Assembly (NCBI RefSeq): GCF_001642475.1
Contig: NW_019173937.1
Span: 513,189-577,188 of the forward strand
Direction of reading: 5' to 3'
Source: Fonsecaea monophora
Taxonomy: Eukaryota > Ascomycota > Eurotiomycetes > Chaetothyriales > Herpotrichiellaceae
Length of the DNA stretch: 64,000 nucleotides
The translations under genes were made by a program, and so were the position numbers. A model generated the notes under the pieces. It worked only from the letters and a program-made list of their open reading frames with translations, made no database searches and was not told the DNA's origin. Within the stretch, counting starts at the first letter, position 1. Every line of letters starts with the position of its first letter. Positions 40,772-52,303 of the stretch are shown piece by piece.

Positions 40772-43700
40772 ATGGCGATTCAAAAGGTCTACAGGATTGG
40801 CGTCGACGTCGGTAAGGCTCCCTTTCAGCCAATCAGATGGTATCCAGGACGACTCTGTTAACCGTGACCAGGCGGGACGAATACGGATTGCGTTATTCTT
40901 CGTAAGTTGATGAATTCTTGCTGTGGTCAAAGGCGACGTGCCCTGACAAAGACGTATGATAGACCCCGGCGAGGCGCATTTGCCCGATCGTGGGATACGC
41001 AGTGCGTTCAAGACGCCAACCACCGCAAATGTCACCTTGGGCATTACCAAAGCCATCGAGGGGGCCATAGCGAAATGTGGCATCCCCTTGGAGGCTGTGG
41101 CGGCGGTCATGATCGGGACAACAGTGAGTCAGGCGGTGGTCAGATCAGAAACCCCCTTCCTCAAAAACTAACACTCCCTTCCCAGCACTTCATCAATGCT
41201 GTTGTCCAAGCAGACGACCGGAATCTCAGGAAGGTTGCCGTCCTGAGAGTCTGTGGGCCATACACGAAAGAGAATCCTCCTTTTATGGATTTCCCACCGA
41301 TCCTGGAGCGCATCATGAATGGTCATGTCGGTTACTTGGATGGTGGCCTCGAATGTGAGTCGACGTGGTAGAAGTATGGAGACAGTAGCTTATCGTGACC
41401 AGTCGATACTCGTGAAATCATGCCCCTCGACGAGGCTCAAGTGCGAAAGGAATGTCAAGCCGTCAAGGCAAAAGGTCTCTCTGACATTGCCGTTATTGGA
41501 GTCTTTTCACCTCTCGATATTTCTGGTAAACAAGAGGCGAGAGTCAAGGCGATCATCCAGGAGGAGCTCCCGGAAGCAGATATCGTCTTGTCCCGAGATA
41601 GTCAGTCCTTGACCCCTTAGCTCCTACCCCTTGTGCATCTTCCATTGCGTGCTAATATATGGGACAGTCGGTCAACTTGGCTACCTCGAGAGAGAAAATG
41701 CCACGATTTTAAACACGTCCATTTTGAAGTTTGCTCGCAAGACGATTCGCGGCTTCAAAACGGCCATTCGAACACTGGGTCTTTCGTGTCCGCTCTTCCT
41801 GACGCAGAACGACGGCACCATCATCGACGCCGATGCTGCTGAGAAATGCCCCATCAAGACCTTCTCCAGTGGTCCGACCAACTCCATGTCTGGAGCGGCA
41901 TATCTGGCTGGTCTCGATACTGAAGAGAAGAAGATCCGAAACGCCCAAGTAATCGTTGCAGATGTTGGTGGAACTACTACCGACGTGTGTGCCCTGTAAG
42001 TTTCAATTCATGTCTTGTCCAATCGACAGCCTCTGACTACTTCCTCGCAGGTTGCCTTCCGGGTTCCCCCGCCAGGCTGGCACTTGGGTAGAGATTGGTG
42101 GTGTTCGAAGCGCCTTTTCGATGCCCGAAGTGTTATCTGTCGCTCTTGGTGGTGGTACGAAAGTCGAAGAGCGGGATGGCAAAGTCCATGTTGGACCAGA
42201 GTCTGTCGGTCACAGACTCCTCACCGAAGGTCTTGTCTTTGGAGGCAATACGTTGACCACCACGGGTATGCTCTTCGACTCCTTTCCAACTAGTCGACTC
42301 GCTAACACAGTCTCCCAGATATTGTTGTTGCCAGTGGCCATGCAGATATCGGCGACAAATCCAGGGTCAAAGATGTCCCCAAGGATATCGTCTCAAAGGC
42401 TCGCCTCCGCGTCAAGAAGATCCTGGAAAACGCCGTTGATGCTATGAAACTGAGTGCGGATGACGCCGTCGTGATCCTTGTCGGCGGAGGCAGCATCGTG
42501 CACATGGAAGACCTGGATGGCGTGGGAAAGATCATCCGTCCACCGTAAGTGTGCCGCTGTTCTTATCGTGTATCATTTTCTGACCCTTGTTAGATTCCAC
42601 GACTGCGCCAACGCTGTTGGAGCAGCAATTGCAAAGATCTCAGGACAGGTCGACGTTGTCAAGGTGCTAGAAGGCCTTGATGAGGACAAGGTGGTCGAAG
42701 AAGTCTGCAAGGACGCGAAGAACATTGCCATTGCGTCTGGTGCGGATCCAGAGTCAGTCACGATTGTCGCGATCGAGAACATGCCCTTGCAATACGTCCA
42801 GATGCGTGCATCTCGGATTGTCGTTAGAGCTGTACGTTGGCGCGAAACCCCTTCCCTTTACAGACCTTGGACTAACTCTTTGGTGATCAGGCTGGAACTT
42901 TGAACCAGAAAGCCCTCCTCCATTATGTTCCGACCGAAAGCTCCGAAGACCTTGCGGCACTGCAGGAAGTCCTCGAGGAGCGTGTCTCGGCTAAGACGAA
43001 TGCCGAGAAAGATCCCAAGGACTTCCTGGTCAGTCCGTCAGCTTCAATCGACATCCGCGAATACAAGCCCGAAGTCGACAAGAACGGCGTATGGTGGGTG
43101 TCCGAGATCGACTGCGAATTTTTGGCCACGGGTTGTAGTACCCTCGCATGTGGCGGTGGAGGACCTGGCTATATGTGCTACATGGCGGCCAGAGCAGCAA
43201 TCAAAGCCGGCGAGCGCTTGCCGGTAGTTGACGCTGAGGCCTTGCCTGATGACATTTATGTCCTCGGTAGTATTTCATATGGGTATGTTCCGTCATTCTC
43301 TTTGCGGCTATCAAGACTCACAACAACGCTCTAGTGCGCCGACTGTGACCCTGGAGCGTATCCCCAGCGGTACAGAGTCCGTGGACGCCACCGACGCTCT
43401 GCTGAGCTGTTTCCCCGGAATCAAGATGGGAGCCCAGATTGCGGTATGATGATAAAATCTTGTATCGAAAATTCCCCCTGGCTGACCAAACGGGTACAGC
43501 TCGAGATCGGAGGAATGAACGGTATTCGTCCACTTCTTGTCGCAAATAGCTATGGGGGTATCCCAACCATAGACGGCGATTACATGGGAAGAGCCTATCC
43601 ACGGCTCGGCCTGGACACTCCTGCCCGTAAGCTCCATATCAACAGCCTTTTGGACCATGACTGATCAGAGATAGTATTTGACTTCCCCCTTTCGCCCTGC

Positions 43701-44563
43701 ACGCAGAGTGACGGCATGGGCAACGTCGTCACCGTCCACAAGGCGGCGTCGACGGAGAAGCTCGAGAAGATCCACCGCAAGGCAGGCCAGGAACTGGGTC
43801 TGTTCTCGCAGATGGTCTGGCCGCCCATGTCGGTCAAAGACACCAAGATAATGGGCACATTGGGCACCACCTCTTTGGCATGGTATATCGGCCGAGCCGT
43901 GTACCTCGCCAAGCAAGAGAAGACGGACATCATGAAAGCCATTGTAAGAAACATTGTCCTTCCTCCTACGTGCATGAGGAGCGAAGAAGACTAACAGCTG
44001 GTGCTCAGATCGAAGCAAATCCTTCCGGACGTGTCTTGTACACTGGCAAAATCGTGTCCGTCAACCGATACGTCTCAGCCGGTGGCTACACGGAAGGTAC
44101 CGTGCGTCTCAAGCCCATTTCTAGCGACGAGATGGAATACGGAGACACCGCCTCGGCAGAGACGCGCGACATGATCCTCCCGTTCCAGAACGAGTATCTC
44201 TACGCCGAGCTCGTCGAGCCGGATGCGCCAAAGGGCACCAAGGGCGAGATTCTGTGCACTGTTCCCGACTTGATATCGCTTATTGGCACGGACGGATATG
44301 CGCTGGGAACCCAGGATCTACGATACGGTGTCCGAGTTAGTGTGGTGGCGTTCGTTGCTCACCGGCATTGGTAAGTCATGTCGTCCGGATAGATCTTGTC
44401 TTTGAATAACTGGAGGGATCGCTAACACCATGACAGGTATACACCAAGAGGTGTTGAAACCGGAGGCCCGAAGGCATTTGGTTACGATATGGACTTTGTC
44501 CCGCTCGGTACGCCATATTACGAGCCCAAGAGGGTGACCAAGGAGTTCCGCCCTACGTCATGA
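40772..44563 (+). CDS. Hydantoinase/oxoprolinase (HyuA) fused to DUF917 (S-methylthiohydantoin desulfurase-like)
   Basis: Fifteen exons give 996 residues: 40772-40811, 40872-40901, 40963-41123, 41186-41354, 41403-41600, 41668-41995, 42051-42265, 42319-42544, 42594-42831, 42891-43282, 43335-43443, 43500-43626, 43675-43943, 44009-44370, 44437-44563. Every junction keeps phase. The N-terminal half has the actin-like ATPase motifs of hydantoinase A/oxoprolinase: GVDVGGTNTD near residue 10, then SSGPTNSMSGAA and VIVADVGGTTTDV. The C-terminal ~400 residues, from CEFLATGCSTLACGGGGPG, are DUF917, a family I recall being tied to S-methylthiohydantoin desulfurase. The likely job is ATP-dependent or metal-dependent opening or desulfuration of a five-membered imide or thiohydantoin ring in the cytosol. 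The substrate is inferred only. It is divergent from an NCS1 permease. Confidence 0.9.
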
Positions 44564-45474
44564 GTGAGATGCTTCCAAACAGCCAGCTATTGTCACTCAG
44601 CAGCACCCCAAGTGATTATGCCAATGTTCGTCGACCTGGCACCAGGTGGCGGACATGCGAGAGACAACATCATAACCTCCGCCCACAACTTGTTGTTGCT
44701 CGGCCCGAAATTGCTCGGCATTCCATTGGGACAGAATCCAGCTTAACCTTTCGGCCCGAGAAGACAACTTCAGGCACTCTCAACCATTGCTACGCATGTC
44801 GTGGGAATCGTTTCAAGAAACGGCGTTTATTAGCTGCCCTTATCCATCCAGATTACGAGTAGATGTGCGAAACCAGAACGACAGCACGAGATTTATATAC
44901 CCAGGGAAGGGGATGGGGAGAGGATAAACTAGATGAAATATCGATGAATATATACATACATTATATACATTATATAGTCTTACCAAAAGATTCAAAAAGA
45001 TGCCACCTTAGCTTTTGTACGTTACAGCATGAACGTCTAGTAAACACACAATCAAAGGCCTCAAGAGGTCCGGGTGCGCCTCAAGAAGCGTGGTGGCTCT
45101 GCTCGCTATTCAAGGTACACCTTGCCCGATACGAATATAATAGGAGAAGAGAATATTTGCTCCAGCCTATCAGCGGCACATCCTCCAAAGTCCCGAACCA
45201 CGAACATTGAATCGGAGGCTTGAATTTCATTGCACCAAAATTCAGGGGAGGTAAGGAGGGTGTTGTCAAGGGTGCTGATAAATCTCATGGAAGGTCGGGG
45301 CTTGAACTGCTCCGCCGGAAAACAACAAAAGCCTTGTGCACGACTTGCCTTTGTGGGTGTATAAGAGATGTCGAGTCCTGGGAGGTGCTCGAGGTTTGAT
45401 AGTATCGTGATCAGTCGATTCCTAGGAGGATGCTTGTGTAAGTACTTCCCCTCGAGGTATCATATAGAGAAAAC
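44564..45474. other. Intergenic, 0.9 kb
   Basis: This is the 3' flank of the HyuA-DUF917 gene and the promoter of the amidohydrolase. An AT-rich stretch at 44935-44980 (ATATAC repeats) may mark transcript ends. Nothing is coding that I can support. Confidence 0.45.
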
Positions 45475-46722
45475 ATGGCTTCCACAGCAATCATCAACGC
45501 CCGCGTTTTCGACGGTGAAAATGTCCTCCCAGCAGCCACGACGGTGGTCGTATCCGGTGCGACGATAACTGCCGTGGGAGGACCGGTCCCGGATGGAGCG
45601 ACGGTGATCAACGGCGAAGGCTGCACGTTGTTACCCGGCCTCATTGACTCCCACGTCCACACCGGCATTCCACAGCTGGAACTCGCCCTCAAGTTCGGGG
45701 TCACGACCGAGCTGGAGATGATGGGCTACTGGGACGCGGAGTCGCGACGACAAATCGCCGAGCGCGACGACCTCGCGGACCTGCGCACAGCAAGTTATGG
45801 CTTGACAGCCCCAGACGGCCATCCGAACCAGTTAACCAAGCGCCTCGATGCGTCGGTGCCGCTGCCGCATCACCACCATCATGAGACCCCGTCGGGCGAA
45901 GCGGTGCTCACGACCGCGACCACTCCCGACGAGGCGGTCACTTTCGTCAAACAACGCGTCAGCGAAGGGGCAGATTACATCAAGATCATGATCGAAGACG
46001 GCACGGTCTTTGCGTCGCCGGGGCTGCCTATGCTGTCTCGAGAGACGCTCTCAGCCGCGGTGACCGAGGCACACAAGCACGACAAATTGGTAATAGCCCA
46101 TGCGATGACTTATGAAGCCGCAGAAGTTGCCGCCGAGGTCGGTGTCGACGGTCTGTCTCACTTGTTTCTCGACCGAGGCGCGGATCTCAACATCCTGGAG
46201 AAACTCAAGGGCAAATTCATCATACCGTGTCTCTGCCTCGACGCTTCCATCCTGGGCATCAAACCCACTACCTTCGCCCGCGATCATCGAGTATCCGCTT
46301 CACTTCCGCAAACTTGGCTCACCCATCTCAACGGGAGCATGGACACCTTCCCCGGCGGCGACTTCTCCACCGTGCTCAAGATCGTAGCGGCCTTACGTGA
46401 AACGGAGACCATCGACGTTCTCGTCGGCACGGACAGCTCCTTCCCCGTACCCCATCTCGCGGGCATCGCCCACGGCGCCAGTGTTCACTACGAGCTGCAG
46501 CTTTTGGTAGAAGCCGGGTTCACGCCCGTCGAGGCATTGCGTGCCGCGACGAGCGTTCCTGCCCGGTGTTTTGGGCTCGGCGATCGGGGATTGATCAAGG
46601 AGGGTTTGCGTGCGGATTTGGTCCTTGTGCAGGGAGGTCCGACGGGGGATATTCGCGACACGCTCTCTGTGAAATCTGTTTGGAGGAGAGGAAAGCTATT
46701 GGCTTCCACTGCTGGTTTATAA
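45475..46722 (+). CDS. Amidohydrolase, imidazolonepropionase-like
   Basis: Single-exon gene of 415 residues. The metal site of the amidohydrolase superfamily is complete: His60 and His62 in DSHVHTG, candidate carboxylated Lys170 in YIKIM, His209 in IAHAMTYEA, His229 in GLSHLFLD, and Asp320 in VGTDSS. The small beta domain is formed by the first ~55 residues together with the C-terminus (LVLVQGGPTGDIRDT). It belongs near the COG1228 group (imidazolonepropionase, Xaa-Pro dipeptidase), enzymes that hydrolyse cyclic or linear amides in the cytosol. A natural run of five His (132-136, PHHHHHE) lies in a loop before the core and may contact metal. It sits between the HyuA-DUF917 and AtuA-like genes in the same direction, so it may open the ring released by its neighbour. 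The lack of introns contrasts with both neighbours. Confidence 0.9.
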   Translation: MASTAIINARVFDGENVLPAATTVVVSGATITAVGGPVPDGATVINGEGCTLLPGLIDSHVHTGIPQLELALKFGVTTELEMMGYWDAESRRQIAERDDLADLRTASYGLTAPDGHPNQLTKRLDASVPLPHHHHHETPSGEAVLTTATTPDEAVTFVKQRVSEGADYIKIMIEDGTVFASPGLPMLSRETLSAAVTEAHKHDKLVIAHAMTYEAAEVAAEVGVDGLSHLFLDRGADLNILEKLKGKFIIPCLCLDASILGIKPTTFARDHRVSASLPQTWLTHLNGSMDTFPGGDFSTVLKIVAALRETETIDVLVGTDSSFPVPHLAGIAHGASVHYELQLLVEAGFTPVEALRAATSVPARCFGLGDRGLIKEGLRADLVLVQGGPTGDIRDTLSVKSVWRRGKLLASTAGL

Positions 46723-47680
46723 TATACCTGGGTTTGTAGGTCTGAAGAGTGTGTGGAATGAGTACGACGTAGAGATAATGGGAAGTGGGAAATTAAATTT
46801 GGACTGCGTGTACAGCCATGAACATGACGTGAGATATTTGCTGCTCAAGTCCCGGGATCTTGCCCTTTGCCATTGTTTTGAGACAGGTTGAGCAGCCCAA
46901 CTGTACTATAGTTCCCAGCACCATCAGTCGGGACCCTACCTGGCTCGCGGGTGAAGAAGTATTCCAAGCACGGCAAATGCTCCGCGTCTCGTGGTTTCCT
47001 CCACAATACGCAGGGTCAGGATCTTCTACAAGGCAGTCAGAATGGGAGAGTGTAGAGGTCGTGACAACGGAGTTTGTGGTTCATCCCATCATACACGATC
47101 AAGGGTATGACTTTAGGAAGGACATAGTGCTGTGACTGACGAACAAGAAAAGCAGCGGGCATTTCTGCAAGAACGTGCCAAGGTCTTGGGGCTAGTCTAC
47201 CTACCGAGTACTTCGGTGCGCCTAATAGGCATCCCTATAGAACTCTTCCGATTTTTATCCGCCTTTCACCATTCGCTGCGCCTCTCTCTCGGTTGCCTTT
47301 ACCTGTTGCTAAACAAGCAGACGGTGCTGAAGATATTGTTTCCCCTTACTAGAATTGACCCTAGCCCATTGATGTGTCTCATTTTCAGGAAATCTCCGGG
47401 GTCGTCCGTTCCAGATTCAAGGTCCGAGGAAGGGCGTTACCTTTTGCCACACCTGGTCATCCACGAGACGATGGGCGCAGATGTGGGCAGCCGAGGCTGC
47501 ACTAACGAGGTACGGAACAACGGTCAACAGACCCATTCAAACAAGTTGAGCAATGCCGTTGCGGTAAAACCATATATCTATGTTTGAGGACTACTAACAA
47601 AGGCATTATTGGCGACCTCAAACCCACCAATTCGTCGGGAACGCCAGTCACAGCACGGGCAACCTTTCCTACACGCAAGC
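46723..47680. other. Intergenic, 0.95 kb
   Basis: Open frames exist (46860-47135, 47132-47587), but they show no recognisable domains or splice-joined extensions. I treat them as chance. The right end should hold the promoter of the AtuA-like gene. Confidence 0.4.
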
Positions 47681-49843
47681 ATGAGCACCTCAAAGCGACC
47701 ATTGCGAATATGTGTAAGCAGCTCCAAAATGCGTGTCACGGACACGGTCAGGAATCTAAAATCGGTGCTCGAAATCTTTAGGGTGTCAGCGGTTCAGCGT
47801 TGGATAGGCGACATGGATTCGAAGCCGCTCTGGGGTCTACCGAACAAATTGACTTTCTCACGGGAGATTGGTTGTCTGAGGGGAATATGGCAAGTTCGGC
47901 CATAAAAAAGCTCAGCAGGAATTGTAAGTTCTATCCCCCCGATATGGTGAAGCTGTTGCTCAATAGCCTTTGTGCGAGCAGCAAATCCAGCCCTCGAGAT
48001 ATACGGGTTTGAAGAGTCCTTCCTGGCTTCAATTACGCCACAACTTCGCAACATTGAGGCTAGAAAAATCAAGGTGGTGGTCAATGCGGGTGCTGCAGAG
48101 CCCGATGTTCTTTGCCAACGACTTGGTGAGGTAGTCCAAGGTCAGGGGCTTGGCTTGAAGACGGCGTGGATATCGGGCGACGATGTCCTTGGTTCTCTTC
48201 GAGAGGCCGCGTCTATAGGTCAGACCGATCTGATCAACCTGACGACGGGAGAACGGATGGAAGCGATTCCAAACGAGACCGTCTTTGCTCAGGCCTATCT
48301 GGGTGCCCGGGGCATCGTAAAAGCCTTGGAAGAAGGTGCGGACATTGTCATCTGTGGTCGAGTTGCCGATGCGAGCCCAGCAATCGGCGCCACCATGTGG
48401 TGGCACCGGTGGAGGCCTGAGCAATACGAGCAGCTGGCCAACGCCTTCGTCGCCGGTCACTTGATCGAGTGTTCGACATATGTCACGGGTGGCAACTTTT
48501 CCGGATTCAAAACCGTACCAGGAATTGACGACTTGGGCTTTCCCATCGTCGAAATCTCAGGCAGCGGCGAAGTTGTCATCACCAAGATGGCGAGTTCAGG
48601 TGGCGTGGTCAATGCGGACACAGTGACAGCACAGCTGCTCTATGAAATTCAGGGACCATTGTAGGCCGTAATCTTTTTCTTGTTGCTGGCAAAATGGTGA
48701 GTGTGTGTGAAGCTGACAAGCTTGCAGATACTATCATTCCGACGTTACTGCACGGTTGGACAGTATTTCGCTCGACACTGTTGGCCCAAACAGGGTTCAG
48801 ATCAAAGGAGTCGTGGGCCTTCCACCGCCTCCGACGACCAAGGTAGGCTTCACAAGCAAGACACGCTATAAAGCCGAGCTTCACTGGTCTCTCGTCGGCC
48901 TTGATATCGCCGAAAAAGCCAATTTACTTGAGAAGAATATCAAATCTAGTCTAGGAGAGTCGGCCATATCCAAGTTTTCTCTCATCAACTTTACCACGCA
49001 CGGCGTTTGCCCAGCAAATCCAGCATCGCAAAACGATGCCACTGTGGACTTTCGCGTTTTTGTCCAGGCAGAATCTCAGGAAGACCTTGGCTACAAGAAT
49101 TGGATCGAACCTGTTCTGAATGTCATCATGTGCTCGTAAGCACCACCTCGTGGTTTCTTTCTTCCTCGATTTGAAGCGCTGATTTTGTTTCTAGATATCC
49201 TGGGGCGACCATGCAGCCGGTAAGCCACTGTTTTGTTCATGGATTTGTCTCTCTGTTTGACCATGTTGGAGCATCCGGACTGACGCATTGCTGCCAGGCA
49301 ATCACTGCTGGAATCCCACAGCCGTATAATGAATATTGCGTGGCGCTGATGCCGCAACGAATGGTACAACACAAAGCCCACGTGGCAACAAACTCCTACG
49401 ATGTCCCACATCCTGTTGTCACCCAAGTCTACCCTGCACAGCAAGATAGCTATGAGTTCTCCCACCCTGTCGAGCTCGCCAGTTTTGGAGAGACGGTCGC
49501 GGCTCCCTTGGGTCTCATCGTCCATGCTCGGTCGGGGGACAAAGGCAGCGATGCTAATGTCGGATTTTGGGTCCGGAATGACGACGAATACGACTGGCTT
49601 CGTACTCTTTTGACGGTGGATAAGATCAAAGAACTGCTCGGCATTGAACACAGCCCTGGTAACAAGATCGACCGCTTTGAAATTCCCGGGATCCGGGCGG
49701 TACACTTCCTCCTGCATGGTCACCTGGACAGAGGTATCAACAGTACCAGCACGTATGATATCTTGGGCAAGAATGTGGCCGAGTTTTTACGAGCTAGACA
49801 CGTGCCTCTACCCAAGAGATTTATGTCCCGGGGAACCATTTAG
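47681..49843 (+). CDS. AtuA-like protein (DUF1446, acyclic terpene utilisation family)
   Basis: Six exons (47681-47713, 47782-47923, 47967-48660, 48728-49135, 49195-49219, 49298-49843) give 615 residues. Introns are GT-AG and phase-keeping; one is only 43 bases and one exon only 25. The start MSTSKRPLRICGVSGSALDR gives the usual Gly-rich beginning. The segments IDFLTGDWLSEGNM, KIKVVVNAGA, ADIVICGRVADASPAIGA and TGGNFSGF are the conserved blocks of DUF1446. The last ~110 residues, with LIVHARSGDKGSDANVGFW, match the small domain usually found at the end of eukaryotic AtuA-like proteins. Bacterial AtuA is needed for growth on citronellol-type terpenes, but its reaction is unknown. Its partners here are acyl-CoA-type enzymes, so a step on a CoA thioester is a fair guess. 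Confidence 0.92.
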
Positions 49844-50411
49844 CATCTATGTCGATGGTCGTGATACGTCAGCAAACCATCTCGCCTGAGACTATTTCCA
49901 GATCTTTTCTATAGACATCGAATGACTGGACCTCATACTATTATTGGTTCACCTCACGTTAAGTCCCGCTCACGGACTTGTGTCATTCCGACGACCGTTA
50001 TTTCATTTGTGTCAGTGTGCAGTCTCAAAATGAGGAGAGAAGGAGGGAAGCGCTCTCTGCTGCGCCGCACCGAGTTCAACCATGTATTGCATGTTGCTCA
50101 TGGAGGTTTGTCACACTTGTCCCGACCGGCCTGACGGATCGATCATCTCCACCATGACTTAGTTTGCTTTCGATAACAGAGGGGGTGGGCAGCCCCCCTG
50201 CCTCGGTTCTAGTATCCAACTGAGCCTCCGAGGCGGCAAGCCGGTATGAGTTCTTGTGTGAATGGACGGTAAGTCAACCTTCAAGATGCTTGCACCGCCT
50301 TTGTAACCGGACTACAAGATCGCTATACAAACTGCTGTTGAATATTAGCGATAGATCGCTGTCCTCGTTTCATTTTCGAGATCACCGAAGCAAAAAGACA
50401 GCACCGGGAGA
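49844..50411. other. Intergenic, 0.57 kb
   Basis: This is the 3' flank of the AtuA-like gene and the promoter of the CoA-transferase-like gene. I see nothing else. Confidence 0.4.
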
Positions 50412-52303
50412 ATGGAAGACCTAAAAGGGAGCCTTTGCAAGGGCGCCGCCCAAGTCTTACTGGACCATTTGATAACAATCAAAGAGCTTGACCTGCCAGA
50501 GGAAGTGGTCCAAGGTGCAAAGCAGGTTACTTTTGTTCCCAAGGATGCTTGTACCTTTCTGCCCACGTCTCTGAGGATGGCAGAGTCGTCTGCCGCACTG
50601 TGGGCAGCGATCGGGCTCTTTGCGGGCCAGATTTCTTCGCACCGTTATGAACTGCCACCCCAGAGCGTGACGATAGACGTCTACTCGGCGACACTCTTCC
50701 TCATGTCGTCGTTTCTGTTCAAATCGCAAGGAAAGACGATTGCAGACCCTCATTTGGTCAACCGCTGTCTGTCGATGGACTTGGGGAAAATCCGAGAAAC
50801 TTATCGAGGGCCGGCGACCAATATGTGAGTCATGGGCCCCCCTTTGCGAGACAACATGATAGCTGACGTGCTTCTCTCTCTCTCCCACTTTAAGCTACCG
50901 AGCCCGGGACGGCAAGTTTTATCACCTTCACGGCAGTCTGAACACCACGCCGATCCTTCATATGCTGGGCCTCCCACAACATCGGCCTGACCTCGAGGGA
51001 AGAGAAAACTACGATCGCGTGCGACAGATCTATCGTGACGCTGTGGCCCAACACGATAGCACATGGCTGGATATCGAGAGCAACGAGTATTGGTGTTCCG
51101 CTGGGACCATCTGCTACACTCCAGAGGAGTTTCAAGAGACGTCCCACGGAAAGGTCATCTCCCAAGAGCCACTTTACACGGTGAACTTGGTCTCCCCGGA
51201 GCTTCCTCCGGTCCCCTGGGTGATTGTCGATGATGATCGGCGACGTCCATTGGCCGGTGTTCGCGTCCTAGACTTGAGCCGCGTGGTGGCGGGTCCGACC
51301 ATTTCGAGTGTGTTGGCGCTCTTGGGGGCCGAAGTGCTACGGATATCCAGCGACAAACTCCCAGACACCGTCCTCCTCTACGACACCCAGATCGGCAAGC
51401 GCGATACCAGGCTCCATCTCAAAAACCCAGAGGAGAAGGAGAAGTTGAAGAGGCTCGTGGAAGAGGCTGACGTGTTGGTCGATGCGTATCGGCCCGGTGC
51501 TCTCGAAAGGTTGGGTTTCGGGCGCAGGGAGCTCCAAGAAATTGCCAAAAGGCGAAACAAAGGCATCGTACACGTCCGGGAGAACTGTTACGGCTGGAAA
51601 GGAGAGTGGTCTCATCGATCTGGCTGGCAGCAGATAGCCGATGCAGTGAGCCAACACCACTCTCGGAGTTTCTGAGCAGACAATTTGCTAATTCACGTCC
51701 AGGTATCGGGTGTCACCTGGGTGCAAGGCGAGTTTCTGGGTTTGAAAGAGCCCATCATCCCTCTCCTGCCAAACTCTGACTATCAGTACGTCCATCCGAT
51801 AACCCACGTCCCGGCATCTGGTTAGATGAGATTCAAGGTTCTGACACGAATATAGGACCGGACTGATCGGGGCGATGGCCATCTGTCAAGCGCTCTGGAA
51901 ACGCCACCGCGTCGGTGGGTCATACAATGTCGATATTTCTTTGACGCAGTACAACCTGTGGTTGATGAAATTGGGCATTCATGACCAGGAGACCTGTGGC
52001 AAGCTTCGCTCGTTGAACCCTCGGTTTCAAGCACGCCACGACACAGAGCTGCCCAGTTTGCTGGCTCAGGTGAAGGAGGAATCAAAGAAAAGCCTGGGTG
52101 TCGGGCCTGGAAAACTCTGGGACCCGGCGAGGTTCACGACGAGCAAAATGCGGTGGGGGTTTCCTGACGAGGAGGCCTCACACTTGGACTGGAGGACGAT
52201 CGTCAGCTTCGAGAGCAGTCATGGAGCCAAGGGGGTTGCGCTGGGATATGACCGAGGATCTTGTGCTCCCGGCAGTGACGAACCCATCTGGCTGACCGGC
52301 TGA
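50412..52303 (+). CDS. CaiB/BaiF (class III) CoA-transferase family protein, atypical active site
   Basis: Four exons (50412-50824, 50895-51645, 51703-51785, 51856-52303) give 564 residues. The family core is clear: GVRVLDLSRVVAGPTISS, then GAEVLRI, VLVDAYRPGALERLGFG and NCYGWKG. Class III CoA-transferases move CoA between carboxylic acids through an aspartyl-CoA thioester, and relatives include racemases. In the usual GYDLVAQALSG block this protein reads GWQQIADAVSG, so Gln383 stands where the catalytic Asp is expected. I believe this swap is shared by a fungal branch. It may mark a racemase-like or other reaction, or loss of transferase chemistry. The extra N-terminal ~250 residues form a degenerate half of the family fold. 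It is co-oriented with the AtuA-like and acyl-CoA ligase genes. Confidence 0.88.

Noticed and set aside
46860..47587. Two open frames between the amidohydrolase and AtuA-like genes
   Set aside because: No family resemblance and no plausible joining by introns.
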